Part shown: positions 1-9,400 of the stretch, in pieces
How the letters are laid out: every line of letters starts with the position of its first letter
Position numbering within the stretch: position 1 is the stretch's first letter
DNA from: Pseudobutyrivibrio sp.
GTDB lineage: Bacteria > Bacillota > Clostridia > Lachnospirales > Lachnospiraceae
Reading direction: 5' to 3'
NCBI RefSeq assembly: GCF_015057185.1
Contig: NZ_SVEV01000036.1
Location: 1 to 32,686 of the forward strand
Length of the DNA: 32,686 nucleotides
Notes under the pieces: model-generated
What the model saw: the letters and a program-made list of their open reading frames with translations, nothing else
Told to the model about the DNA's origin: nothing
Databases searched by the model: none
Translations under genes and position numbers: made by a program

Positions 1-2
1 AC

Positions 3-323
3 CGCCGTGTACCGAACGGTACGCACGGTGGTGTGAGAGGTCGGGAAATTCATTTGAATTTCCCTCCTACTCGATTTTTAGTGGCCGGAGGTGATAAGTC
101 ACATATTGGTGCAGTGGCTATTATGGATGAATCGAAAAAGCTGACCTCTATTACCTTTCCAAAACACAAGGAGACTATTATTGCTGAAACCTGGGCTAGA
201 CAATTATATGAAAAATTTAATATGCCTGTAGTTGTATCAGCAGGAATTCACTACGATAAAATTACCCCAAATGACATATTATGTGTGGTCAAAGCCACAA
301 ATATGCTATTAGAAACTGTATAA
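3..323 (+). CDS. LpdD-like prenylated-flavin chaperone domain protein (5' partial)
   Basis: The reading frame is open from the first bases of the window, so the true start is probably upstream; a GTG at 33 would give a 96-residue product. Recognisable features are a GGDKSHIGAVA segment, a TFPKHKE segment and VVSAGIHYDKIT. These match, in order, the GGTNPHIGDV, KFPSHDG and ITAGIHVNQIT segments that I recall from the small gallate-decarboxylase subunit LpdD of lactobacilli. That family is thought to help load prenylated FMN onto UbiD-type decarboxylases. No UbiD or UbiX gene lies inside the window, so the partner, if any, must be to the left. The match is from memory of the family, not a search. 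Confidence 0.6.
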   Translation, partial: RRVPNGTHGGVRGREIHLNFPPTRFLVAGGDKSHIGAVAIMDESKKLTSITFPKHKETIIAETWARQLYEKFNMPVVVSAGIHYDKITPNDILCVVKATNMLLETV

Positions 324-351
324 ACCTTCTAAAAAATTAAAAATGTAAGAA

Positions 352-382
352 GAATTCGTGAAAAACAAAAATAAATCACGAA
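352..382. other. Inverted repeat upstream of the chemoreceptor gene
   Basis: AATTCGTGA and TCACGAATT form a 9-bp perfect inverted repeat separated by an A-rich 13-base spacer. No T-run follows, so it is not a standard terminator. It could be an operator or a weak 3' hairpin of the LpdD-like gene. Function is unknown. Confidence 0.4.
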
Positions 383-406
383 TTGATTGTAGAATATTAG
401 ACAGCG

Positions 407-436
407 GAACATATTTGTTCTATTTTTTTAGGAGGG
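407..436 (+). promoter_or_regulatory. Small terminator-like hairpin fused to the chemoreceptor ribosome-binding site
   Basis: GAACA (407-411) pairs with TGTTC (416-420) across a TATT loop. TATTTTTTTA follows and runs straight into AGGAGGG (430-436), the Shine-Dalgarno site of the gene starting at 444. The hairpin is short, so termination may be weak. The same layout recurs before uppP and before the transglutaminase gene at 21316. Confidence 0.45.
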
Positions 437-443
437 CGTAATC

Positions 444-2459
444 ATGGCGAAAACTAGAAAGCACCGTAAAATCAAGAATAAGCTGTTATTTCTTATTCTG
501 CCTGTTGTAGTCATATTAGTGTTACTCTTGGTTCTAATATCTAGCGAAGTAGCAAAAAAGAGTATGACAGCAATGGCCAAGAATCAGTTAAGTTCTTCCC
601 TTTCTAACCAGGGAGACAATATTGAATCTTGGCTTCAAAAGAATTTGGAAACCTTTTCGTCATTCAAGCAGATTATTGAATGCACACATCCAGACGAGGA
701 AGGTTTGCAGAATATTCTTAATGCTAGTTATGGCTTTAACACCAATTGTCCAAACGGAATATACGTAGCTTATCCTGACGGTAGAGTATTCAAAGCTAGT
801 CAGTCAGAGCAAAGCTTTAGTAATCCAAAGGAATCTACTTGGTATAAACAGGGCATTACCAGCGTAAACATGAGCTATGGTTCTTCTTATACAAATGATA
901 ATGGAGATTCTGTTATTAGTGCTACAGGTATCATTAATGATGGTACAGATGAGATAAAGGTTATTGGAGCTGACGTAGGCTTGGAGCAGATTAGTATAAT
1001 TGTTAACTCTGGTGTAAAGATGGATGAAGCAGCTTCATTCCTTATTGATAGATCAGATTTTACAATTTTAGCTCACAGAGATTCTGATAGAATTTCAACT
1101 ACACTTGCTAATACTGATAGCAATAAGCTTATGGCAGCAATAGCAGACAAGCTTAATGACAGAGATTATGCAACCACTGGACTAAAAGGCTATCAAGTAG
1201 CCTTTAGAGAAATCCAGGGAACAGACTGGGTATTAGTATCATATGTTGATGATGATGTAATCCTTAAGGATGTAAATAACCTAATTAAAATCCTAGTTTG
1301 CGTTGGCTGTGTTGCTATAATCCTAATCATCTTGCTTATTAATATTGTGGTTTCTAGAGTAATATCACCATTAGGACATATCACAAAGCACATTACTGAG
1401 ATGTCAGAAGGTGATTTCACAATTGAAATTCAGCAGGAGAGCAATGACGAGATTGGTGTAATGGGCTCTAAGGTAAGCGATTTCATTGCATCAATGAGAA
1501 AGATGCTTACTTCGATAAATGAGGAGTCTGAGCGACTTAAGGAACAATCCGACAACTCAGATAGAGTATCCAAGAATATGTATGATGCATCTCAGTCACA
1601 GGCCAATGCAATGCAGAATTTGAATTCTACAGTTGATCAGCTGGCTGTTGCAGTTAATGAGATTGCGGAGAATGCTACAACACTTGCCATGGTTGTATCA
1701 GATACAAGAGAAAATTCAAATCAAGCCAATGCTAGTATGAAGGAGACAGTAGAAATTAGTAAGAAGGGCCGAGAAGATATGGAACATCTTTCTACTGCTA
1801 TGGAAGGAATCAAGGCTAGTAACGATGAGCTTGTTAATAAGATTAATGACGTTGGTAAAGCATCAGAAGAAATTACAAAAATTGTTAGCTTGATAGCTGA
1901 AATCGCTGATGAAACAAACCTTCTTTCATTAAATGCTTCAATTGAGGCAGCCAGAGCTGGTGAAGCAGGAAAGGGATTTGCAGTTGTTGCTAGTGAAATT
2001 GGTAAGCTGGCTCAGAACTCAGCAGCAAGTGCCGAGAATATTTCTCGTTTGATTGATGATGTACAAAAGGCTATTAATTCTGTTGTTGAGCAGGCAGAGC
2101 AGAGTGCCGAGAATATCGATGCTAATAGCCAGCTGATATCAACAGCCCTTGATACCTTCGATCAGATTTATCAGAATATCCAGAAATCTAACGATTTGCT
2201 TGATGAGATGGTTGCAGATGTTGAAAAGGTAGATGAAGTTGCAGGCAATGTTGCAGCGATTTCTGAGGAGCAGGCTGCTAGTGCTGATGAAATCCTTGAA
2301 ACTAGCCATCATATGGTTGAACAGGCAAATAGCATTACGCAAAGCAGTCAGGACGTTGCAGATAATTCACATGAGCTGGCCAATACATCTCAGAAGCTGA
2401 CTGGTTATGTTCAGCAGTTTAAGATTGATAGTGAGGAGGTGGACAGCTATGAAGAATAA
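444..2459 (+). CDS. Methyl-accepting chemotaxis protein with dCache sensor domain
   Basis: A 671-residue transmembrane chemoreceptor. Order: short basic N-terminus; membrane segment at about residues 11-34; extracellular dCache-like sensor (about 35-275, with [25 protein letters not shown] and [10 protein letters not shown]); second membrane segment at about 278-303; HAMP linker; long coiled-coil signalling domain. The signalling tip, around residues 480-525, contains [20 protein letters not shown] and [15 protein letters not shown], the CheA/CheW contact region. There is no C-terminal CheR-tethering pentapeptide. The ATG follows AGGAGGG at good spacing. Its last codons overlap the start of the sugar-binding lipoprotein at 2449, which suggests that the two act together. 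The ligand is unknown. Confidence 0.95.
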   Translation: MAKTRKHRKIKNKLLFLILPVVVILVLLLVLISSEVAKKSMTAMAKNQLSSSLSNQGDNIESWLQKNLETFSSFKQIIECTHPDEEGLQNILNASYGFNTNCPNGIYVAYPDGRVFKASQSEQSFSNPKESTWYKQGITSVNMSYGSSYTNDNGDSVISATGIINDGTDEIKVIGADVGLEQISIIVNSGVKMDEAASFLIDRSDFTILAHRDSDRISTTLANTDSNKLMAAIADKLNDRDYATTGLKGYQVAFREIQGTDWVLVSYVDDDVILKDVNNLIKILVCVGCVAIILIILLINIVVSRVISPLGHITKHITEMSEGDFTIEIQQESNDEIGVMGSKVSDFIASMRKMLTSINEESERLKEQSDNSDRVSKNMYDASQSQANAMQNLNSTVDQLAVAVNEIAENATTLAMVVSDTRENSNQANASMKETVEISKKGREDMEHLSTAMEGIKASNDELVNKINDVGKASEEITKIVSLIAEIADETNLLSLNASIEAARAGEAGKGFAVVASEIGKLAQNSAASAENISRLIDDVQKAINSVVEQAEQSAENIDANSQLISTALDTFDQIYQNIQKSNDLLDEMVADVEKVDEVAGNVAAISEEQAASADEILETSHHMVEQANSITQSSQDVADNSHELANTSQKLTGYVQQFKIDSEEVDSYEE

Positions 2460-3450
2460 TAAGAGAATGAGAAATCTAGTTTCGATTCTTCTAATGGTGG
2501 TACTTTCAGCAGGATTAATCTTGACTGGTTGTAAAAGCTCAGGGGGCGGTTCTACAGGAAGTGGAAGTGGTATAAAAGCTATTTACACAGGCCCTGAAGC
2601 AGATACATTTAAGCAGTTACTTATGGATGCCTTAGCAGAATCAGCAGCTGCCGAGGGAATGACACTTGATTTTGGAGATGCTTGTCTCACAATTAATGAT
2701 CAGGTTGAACAGATTAGAGCAGCTGTTAGCTCTGGATATGATGCAATAATTTGCTTACCAGTAGATAGAGCCACTGCTTTACAGCTACAGACTGCTGCAG
2801 GAGATGTTCCAATTGTTTATGTAAATGCCTGCCCTGATGAGCAATACCTAAAGGAAAATCAGTATATTGCCGTAAGTAGCTACGAAAAGAATGCTGGAGA
2901 ATATCAGGCTGAGTACGTTTATGAGACTCTTGGCAAACCAAGCAGTTTAAATATTGTAATCCTTCGCGGCGAATTAACACATAATGCATCCACTGCTCGT
3001 TCAGTATCAGTAAAGCATTGGTTCCAGGATAATGGAATTGATGCCAATGTGGTATTTGACGATACTGCAAACTGGAGTACAGATGAAGCTGCAGATGTTA
3101 TTAATATTTTCCTAAACACACATCAGAGCTTTGATGCAGTATTCTGTAATAATGATGATATGGCCTTAGGTGCTTGTAGAGCGTTAAAGGCAGCAGGCTA
3201 TGATTTGTCAGAGGTTCCAGTAGTAGGTGTAGATGCTACAGAGGCTGGCTGCCAGTCAATTGCAGATGGTGATATGCAGTTTACAGTATACCAATCAGCC
3301 GCAGGACAGGGCGCAAAAGCAATCGAGGCTGTAAAAGGATTAGTTAATAACGGAAGCTTAGATGGAATAGAAGGTCTTTCAGATGACGGATTATATATCT
3401 GGGTTCCATTTGAAAAAGTAGATGCAAACAATGTTAAAGATTACATGTAA
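2449..3450 (+). CDS. Periplasmic sugar-binding lipoprotein (LacI/type-1 fold)
   Basis: A 333-residue substrate-binding lipoprotein. The start chosen is the ATG at 2449, preceded by GAGGAGGT. A start 42 bases earlier in the same frame would spoil the signal peptide. Residues 1-27 form a basic and then hydrophobic signal peptide ending in the lipobox LTGC, with the lipidated Cys at 28, followed by a Ser/Gly linker. The body has the periplasmic-binding-protein-1 pattern seen in ribose and other sugar binders: a repeat entry ([17 protein letters not shown]), [40 protein letters not shown] and [12 protein letters not shown]. No ABC permease or ATPase gene is nearby. The start overlaps the chemoreceptor stop by 11 bases, so it probably presents its ligand to that receptor; this is an inference. 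Confidence 0.85.
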   Translation: MKNNKRMRNLVSILLMVVLSAGLILTGCKSSGGGSTGSGSGIKAIYTGPEADTFKQLLMDALAESAAAEGMTLDFGDACLTINDQVEQIRAAVSSGYDAIICLPVDRATALQLQTAAGDVPIVYVNACPDEQYLKENQYIAVSSYEKNAGEYQAEYVYETLGKPSSLNIVILRGELTHNASTARSVSVKHWFQDNGIDANVVFDDTANWSTDEAADVINIFLNTHQSFDAVFCNNDDMALGACRALKAAGYDLSEVPVVGVDATEAGCQSIADGDMQFTVYQSAAGQGAKAIEAVKGLVNNGSLDGIEGLSDDGLYIWVPFEKVDANNVKDYM

Positions 3451-3456
3451 TGATTC

Positions 3457-3639
3457 CTACAAAATAGGAACCATTACAGTGGCAACAAAGTAACCGCTTT
3501 CCATAGAGGTATCAAAAATACCATTGGATTTGCGGACGGCGCGTTTGATAATTTTCATACCAAGACCGTGAGAATTAGGGTCTTCCTTTGATGTTTTAAG
3601 AGTCGGATTAGTCTCTAAAACATCGAAGGAGACCTTATT
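3457..3639 (-). pseudogene. C-terminal remnant of a GHKL sensor histidine kinase
   Basis: Read on the minus strand, this stretch encodes about 60 residues with no usable start, ending at a TAG (3457-3459). They contain TSKEDPNSHGLGMKIIKRAV followed by a YFVATVMVPIL ending. This is the G-box and C-terminal strand of the AgrC/VirS-like GHKL ATPase domain, where TSK-x-(D/N)-x-x-x-HGLG-x-K is typical. The N-box, dimerisation helix and membrane sensor are missing. An in-frame stop at 3640-3642 closes the frame just inside the 3' end of the CYTH gene, so most of the kinase has been deleted or replaced. It lies downstream of, and on the same strand as, the CYTH gene. Confidence 0.65.
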
Positions 3640-4084
3640 TTAGCGGATTTCCGAAGATCATGTTGGAGTTATGGTATCTGCGGTCCTGGGTGACTTCTTG
3701 GCCGAACCAGGTAGGCGGTGTGAAGCCCTCGGCGGCTTCTATGGATGGAAACTCAACCTCAGCCATTATGAGGCCTTCCATGTGGCCGGCAAAAACGTCC
3801 AGCTCTATAGTATATTCACCTAGTGGAATTAGGTAGCGGCGTTTGGTGATTGGGTGACCATCTATTTTTTTAAGTAAATGTTCATAGGCTTCCTTTGTTA
3901 ATGCGGCTTCGATTTCTTCTCTAGCCATTAGACCGCTTCCTTTGTAGGTTAAAATGTATTTATCATTTTTTTTACGAATTCTGACTACAGGGCTGGTACA
4001 AAGGTAGCCCTGTTCGATATCAACATAATCGTAGTTGCTTAAATCTGGTAGTTCATTTATTAAATATTTCTTCTCGATTTCCAT
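3635..4084 (-). CDS. CYTH domain protein (triphosphate tunnel phosphatase family)
   Basis: A 149-residue single-domain CYTH protein. It opens with the family signature MEIEKKYL (the ExExK motif). Further family features are YLCTSPVVRIRKKNDKYILTYKG, with its R-x-R-K and T-x-K basic residues, and acidic strands such as YTIELDVF and LIMAEVEFPS. Single-domain enzymes of this size (for example the clostridial triphosphate tunnel enzymes) hydrolyse inorganic tripolyphosphate or thiamine triphosphate with a divalent metal; which substrate applies here cannot be told. AAGGAG precedes the start on the minus strand. It is divergent from the DHH gene, with 77 bases between the starts, and its 3' end abuts the kinase remnant. 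Confidence 0.85.
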   Translation of the reverse strand: MEIEKKYLINELPDLSNYDYVDIEQGYLCTSPVVRIRKKNDKYILTYKGSGLMAREEIEAALTKEAYEHLLKKIDGHPITKRRYLIPLGEYTIELDVFAGHMEGLIMAEVEFPSIEAAEGFTPPTWFGQEVTQDRRYHNSNMIFGNPLK

Positions 4085-4149
4085 AAAGAGCGCTCCTTAT
4101 ATTTATAAATTAATAGTACCAAATTATTTCATTTTTGTGCCTAAAATAA

Positions 4150-4155
4150 TATAAT
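4150..4155 (+). promoter_or_regulatory. Probable -10 element of a leaderless transcript
   Basis: A perfect TATAAT ends 6 bases before the ATG at 4162, so initiation at the usual distance would begin at or within a base or two of the start codon. No Shine-Dalgarno sequence is seen between the box and the ATG. The -35 region (around 4127, TTTCAT) is weak. Confidence 0.5.
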
Positions 4156-4161
4156 AGACCC

Positions 4162-5697
4162 ATGAAACTTTCGCAATTATTAAAATTTGAGAATATAATA
4201 ATTCAATGTCACAATAATCCAGATGCAGATGCATTGGCTTCAGGTATGGCAGTGCTTAAATACTTGAAGGACAATGGCAAAAATGCTGGATTAATTTATG
4301 GTGGAAATTTCGAAATATCAAAGGCTAATCTCAAGCTGATGGTTTCGGATTTAAAAATTGACATTCATCATGTGAGAAATCAGGGGCAGATTTCGGAAAT
4401 CTTAGGTATATCCGATGAAGAGATTCCTGATCTTATTGTCACAGTGGATAGTCAATATGGTGAGGGCAATATTGAAAAGTTCAAAGCCAAAGAAATCGCA
4501 GTTATTGATCACCATCAGTATACTGGTAAACTTCCAGATTTGGCCGAAGTTAGAAGCTACCAAGCCAGCTGCGCTACAGTTGTGTGGGATATGCTTCGTC
4601 AGGAAAATTATCCTATTAATAAAAATGTTCTTCTATCAACGGCTTTGTATTACGGTTTGTGGACAGACAGTAATAATTTCTCTGAGCTTCATCATCCTCT
4701 TGATATGGATATGAGAGACGAGCTTTTGTACAGCGAATCTATCATTACAAAGTTTAAAAATTCTAACATTTCCCAAGAGGAGCTTAGAATAGCAGGAATT
4801 GCTTTGTTGGGGTCGGAATATTATTCTGATAATCATTATTCGATTGTAAAGACTGATCCATGTGATCCTAATGTCCTTGGAATTATTTCTGATATGCTTT
4901 TGGAGGTAGAGGATGTATATTGCTGCCTTGTATATTCAATCCTAGAAGGTGGTATTAAGCTTTCCGTAAGAAGCTGTGTCAAAGAAGTAAAGGCAAATGA
5001 GCTTGCAGCCTTTATCTGCGATGGCGTAGGTAATGGTGGCGGTCACAAAGTAAAAGCCGGTGGCTCTATTAGAAGAAAGCTCTTAGAGGTGCAGGAGCTA
5101 GAGTACACACCTGCCAGCATCCAACAGTTCTTTAGAGCTAGAATGCATGAGTATTTCAAAGACAACGAAATCATTTATGCTAATAAATACAAAGCTGACA
5201 TTGCCCATATGGACAAATATAGAAAAAGAAAGCTTCGTGTTGGATATGTTAAAGCTGCTGATGTTGTGGCACCAGGCACCCGCTGTATTATCCGTACCCT
5301 AGAAGGGGATGTGGATATGCTGGTCAAGGAAAATACAGTTATTGCCATTGGTATCCGAGGGGAGATATACCCTATGGAATGGGAAAAATTTCTGGACAAG
5401 TATCAGATTTTGGATGATGAATATGTTTATCCAGGAGATTACTCTCCATCAATAAAGGATGTAGAAGAAGGCAAAAGCAAGGAAATTCTTCCATTTGCTC
5501 ATAGCTGCATGTCTATAGGTTCCAATGAAATATATGTTAGCGAGATTAAAAAGAGAACTAAGGTGTTTACCAAGTGGGACTCTGAAAGCTATTACTTAGG
5601 GCGACCAGGTGATTATATGGCAGTGCCAGTGGGAGACATATCCGATGTTTACATAATCGAGAGAAGCATATTCGAAGAAACCTACGAAAAAGTCTAG
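4162..5697 (+). CDS. DHH/DHHA1 family phosphoesterase with extra C-terminal region
   Basis: A 511-residue protein. Residues 1-330 form a DHH phosphoesterase of the NrnA/oligoribonuclease or RecJ-like superfamily: N-P-D21-A-D23-A metal motif, D96 in TVDSQYG, the signature D116-H117-H118, and the DHHA1 glycine motif GNGGGHKVKAGG around H295. Such enzymes hydrolyse nano-RNAs, pAp or cyclic dinucleotide products in the cytosol. NrnA-type proteins are usually about 310-340 residues. The last 170 residues, starting near RKRKLRVGYVKAADVVAPGT, are an additional domain I do not recognise. The ATG has no Shine-Dalgarno site but sits 6 bases after a TATAAT. Transcription ends at the hairpin at 5726-5765. 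Confidence 0.8.
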   Translation: MKLSQLLKFENIIIQCHNNPDADALASGMAVLKYLKDNGKNAGLIYGGNFEISKANLKLMVSDLKIDIHHVRNQGQISEILGISDEEIPDLIVTVDSQYGEGNIEKFKAKEIAVIDHHQYTGKLPDLAEVRSYQASCATVVWDMLRQENYPINKNVLLSTALYYGLWTDSNNFSELHHPLDMDMRDELLYSESIITKFKNSNISQEELRIAGIALLGSEYYSDNHYSIVKTDPCDPNVLGIISDMLLEVEDVYCCLVYSILEGGIKLSVRSCVKEVKANELAAFICDGVGNGGGHKVKAGGSIRRKLLEVQELEYTPASIQQFFRARMHEYFKDNEIIYANKYKADIAHMDKYRKRKLRVGYVKAADVVAPGTRCIIRTLEGDVDMLVKENTVIAIGIRGEIYPMEWEKFLDKYQILDDEYVYPGDYSPSIKDVEEGKSKEILPFAHSCMSIGSNEIYVSEIKKRTKVFTKWDSESYYLGRPGDYMAVPVGDISDVYIIERSIFEETYEKV

Positions 5698-5725
5698 GAT
5701 AGACTAATATTTTTTGAAATAAAAT

Positions 5726-5765
5726 GGACTCCGCATTCCATCTAAACTGGGTGGTAGCGGAGTCC
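5726..5765. terminator. Bidirectional terminator between convergent genes
   Basis: GGACTCCGC (5726-5734) pairs perfectly with GCGGAGTCC (5757-5765) around a 22-base loop. A short T-rich tail follows on the + strand, and ATTTTATTTC follows on the minus strand. It lies between the DHH gene (+) and the small gene on the minus strand, so it can serve both. Confidence 0.6.
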
Positions 5766-5806
5766 TTTATAATCAGCGCACAAAGTGCGCAGTTTACAGC
5801 TAAAAA

Positions 5807-6169
5807 TCAGAAGGAAACAATAGAATAATTATCCTTGAGACCTTTAATCTGTAAATATGATTGCACATTTATAACTCGTTTTGCTAATTTGTGACCTGTC
5901 TGGGTAAATCCATCAGCTTCAACTTCATTGAAAATCATGTCATTACCTTCTTCAATTCCACGTCTATCAGTAATGTGGTATTTCACTATGCCACTTGCTA
6001 TACGAGCAAATTCTTCCTTAGAAACTAATACACTAACTTCAACATTACCTCCAGCAGCACCAGTTTTTAATGTATTGGTATCTGCAAAAAACTGACGGCC
6101 TAACTCATCTTCCTTGTTGCCGTTCATAGCCTGACTCAAACCCTTGATAAGATCTTCTCTTCCTGCCAT
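5807..6169 (-). CDS. Small protein, possibly ASCH/DUF3850-like
   Basis: A 120-residue soluble protein of unknown role. GAAGGAG sits at proper distance before the ATG. The first 45 residues (MAGREDLIKGLSQAM, then KEDELGRQFFADT) look like a separate helical segment. The second half runs EFARIASGIVKYHITDRRG, then EVEADGFTQTGHKLAKRVINV and GLKDNYSIVSF. Its order of strands resembles the small DUF3850/ASCH-like RNA-binding domains (R-x-(N/D)-R, then TGR/TGH, then a final Y-x-(I/V)-(V/L)-S-(F/I)). That assignment is weak and made by eye. It stands alone on the minus strand. Confidence 0.6.
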   Translation of the reverse strand: MAGREDLIKGLSQAMNGNKEDELGRQFFADTNTLKTGAAGGNVEVSVLVSKEEFARIASGIVKYHITDRRGIEEGNDMIFNEVEADGFTQTGHKLAKRVINVQSYLQIKGLKDNYSIVSF

Positions 6170-6336
6170 AGTTTTCTCCTTCGTAAATTAGCATCCAGCT
6201 TCAGTACTCTTAGAATACAATTTTTATTTGTAAGAATTGTGAAAAAGATGTGTAAATGCTTTAAGAACAAAAAATTCATTGTGATTTACGCCTTGTAACT
6301 ATAAAATGATTATAGCCAATTTAGGTTATTAAGTGA

Positions 6337-6421
6337 GGCGGTAGACATCAAGCTCTTAGGTCTGTGAATGAGGCATTTTTTGCCGAATGAATAGACACTA
6401 AGGCTTGTGGGCGTAACCGCC
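6337..6421 (+). ncRNA. Candidate structured RNA element, copy 1 (dnaE 5' leader)
   Basis: An 85-base imperfect palindrome. Outer helix P1: GGCGGT (6337-6342) with ACCGCC (6416-6421). Conserved inner helix P2: CAAGCT-C-TTAG with CTAA-GGCTTG, with one bulged C. Upper helix P3: GTCT with AGAC, then a GGC/GCC-tipped apex. Single-stranded GTAGACAT on the left and GGGCGTAA on the right are shared with copy 2 (13831-13919). The U-G pair in P2 exists only when the + strand is transcribed, which favours this strand. It ends 23 bases before the dnaE start codon, so it would be in the dnaE leader. I cannot match it to a named RNA family. Confidence 0.6.
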
Positions 6422-6444
6422 GGACTAAAGAAAGAGAGAATGTT

Positions 6445-9400
6445 ATGAGTTTTGTTCATTTGCACACCCATACAGAGTATTCACTGTTGGATGGTTCTAA
6501 TAAAATAAAGTCTTATGTCAAAAAGTGTCTGGATATGGGCATGACAGCGGCGGCTATCACAGACCATGGAAATATGTACGGCGTTACTAAGTTCTATGAT
6601 GAGTGCCAGGCCCAGGGACTGAAGCCAATTATTGGTTGTGAGGTCTATGTTGCACCAGGTTCAAGATTTGATAGAGAAATGGTAAAGGGTGAGGATAGAT
6701 ACTATCACCTTATTTTGCTTGCAGAAAATGAGCAGGGTTATCATAACTTAATTAAAATTGTATCTGCCGGTTATGTGGATGGATTCTACTATAAGCCTCG
6801 TGTAGATTTTGAAATATTGGAGAAATATCATGAGGGACTTATTTGCCTTTCAGCATGTCTTGCAGGTGAGGTGGCTAGAGCATTGGCAAGAGGTGCTTAT
6901 GATGAGGCCAAAACTGTAGCATTAAAATATCGAGATACATTTGGGGCAAATAATTATTTCCTTGAAATGCAGGATCACGGTATAGCTGAGCAGGCCACAG
7001 TAAATCAGGGCCTAATGCGCCTTTCGAAAGAGACAGGCATTCCTCTTGTCGTTACAAATGACTGCCATTACACCAACAAAGAGGATGCAGACAGCCATGA
7101 TGTTTTGCTCTGTATTCAGACTGGCAGCAAATTAGAAGACGTAGACAGAATGCGTTTTGAAACTGAAGAGTTTTACGTAAAATCTGAGGAGGAGATGCTT
7201 GAACTATTTCCTTATGCAAAGGAGGCAGTTTACCGCACTCAGGAGATTGCAGATAGATGCAATGTGGAAATCAAATATCATGTGGCGGGGCTTCCACCAT
7301 TTGATGTTCCAGAAGGGTATGATACATGGACATACCTTAACAAGCTTTGCTTTGACGGCTTAAAGGAGCGCTATGGTGATGACGCACATCTATATGAGGA
7401 CCGTCTTAACTATGAGCTTAATACAATCAAGGAAATGGGTTATGTAGAATATTTCCTTATCGTATGGGACTTCATAAACTATGCTAGAACCCACGGTATA
7501 CCAGTTGGACCTGGCCGTGGTTCTGCAGCAGGCTCACTTATTAGTTACACCACAGGTATCACTGATATTGACCCTATGAAATACAATCTGGTATTCGAGC
7601 GATTTTTGAATCCAGAGCGTGTTAGTATGCCCGATATTGATACTGACTTTGACCCTGTAGGTCGTGAGGAGGTTATCGACTACGTTCGTAAAAAATATGG
7701 AGATGACTGTGTTACTCAGATTGTTACCTTCGGTACCTTAAAGCCAAAGAGTGTAGTTCAGGATGTTGGACGAGTAATGGGCCTTCCAATTCCATTTACT
7801 AACGGTATCAAAAAGCTTATCCCTGATGTGCTTGGCGATGGCGGAAAGGTGACAATCGAATCTGCTATTGAGCATAGCATTGAGCTTAAATCCTTGTATG
7901 AAAGTGACCCTCAGGTCAAAAAACTTTTGGATATTTGCAAACGCCTAGAAGGTCTTCCTAGAAATACAGGTGTACATGCTGCCGGAGTAGTTATCTCTGC
8001 AAAACCAACTGATGAATACATGCCACTTGCCCTTGGTAAAGGCGATGTTATTATTACTCAATACGAAAAAGAGGTTATCGAAGCAATTGGCCTTTTAAAG
8101 ATGGACTTTTTGGGCCTTCGAAACTTAACTGTAATTAACGGCACAATCAAGCAGGTTGAAAAGAACTATGGAATTAAGCTTGATTTGCATGAAATAGATT
8201 ACAACGATAAAGGGGCAATGGAGCTTTTCGCTGCCGGCAAAACTGATGGAGTCTTCCAGTTTGAGTCTACGGGAATGAAGAGCTTACTAAAACAGCTTAA
8301 TCCTACACAGATTGGCGATTTGATTTTGGCAAACGCCGTATATCGTCCAGGCCCAATGGATTTCATACCAAAGATTATCGATTGTAAAAATACAGGAAAA
8401 GAGTCGCCATTTGTTCAGAAGTTTCCTATTCTAAAGGACGTGCTTGGAGACACATATGGGTTCCCTGTTTATCAGGAGCAGGTTATGCAGATTATGACTA
8501 CCTGCGCCGGTTATACAATGGGACGTGCTGACAATGTACGACGAATGATGAGTAAGAAAAAGGTTGATAAGCTAGCTGCAGAGCGTCCAGCATTTGTACA
8601 GGGCTGTTTTGAGAAAAACGGTATTTCTAATGAGGATGCTGATTGGCTCTTCGACCAGTTGATGCCATTCGCTTTGTATGGATTCAACAAATCTCATGCA
8701 GCAGCATATTCGTATGTAGCAGTTCAGACTGCCTACCTGAAAAAATATTACCCACTAGAGTTCATGGCTGCGCTAATGACATCTGTTCTTAACAGCAGTA
8801 CAAAAATTGCTGAATATATTGCTGCTTGCCGTGAGTCAGGAATTGAGCTTTTACCACCTGATGTAAATTATGGTGAGGCAGATTTCGCTGTAGATAATGG
8901 TAAAATCCGCTATGGATTATCTGCTATAAAGTCAGTTGGTAGCAACACTATTACTGCAATTATTCAGGATAGAGAGCGAAACGGCAAGTATCGTGACTTG
9001 GAGGATTTCATTAATCGCGTAACAAAATATGATGCCAATAAACGTACAGTAGAAAATCTTATAAAGGCAGGAGCCCTAGATTCCCTTGAAGGTAACCGCC
9101 GCCAGAAGTGCATGATTTTCCCTCAAATATTGGATTCTGTTAATAACAAGCGAAAGAAAGACATCGATGGTCAGATGTCGCTTTTCGATTTTGCTAGTGA
9201 TGAGCAAAAAGAAGAGATGAAAATAACCTTGCCAAACGTTGATGAATTCGACAAGGAAATGCTTTTGGCTTTTGAAAAAGAATTGATGGGTGTTTATGTT
9301 AGCGGTCATCCACTTGATGATTACATTTCACTATTAGAGAAAAATACTACAGCCCATGCCAGCCAATTTATTATTGATGAGGAAACAGGACAGACAGCTG

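Noticed and set aside
5735-5765. AACTGGGTGGTAGCGG resembles a T-box antiterminator sequence
   Set aside because: The motif lacks the ACC of the T-box bulge, the stem pairs with upstream bases as a plain terminator, and no aminoacyl-tRNA or amino-acid gene follows.
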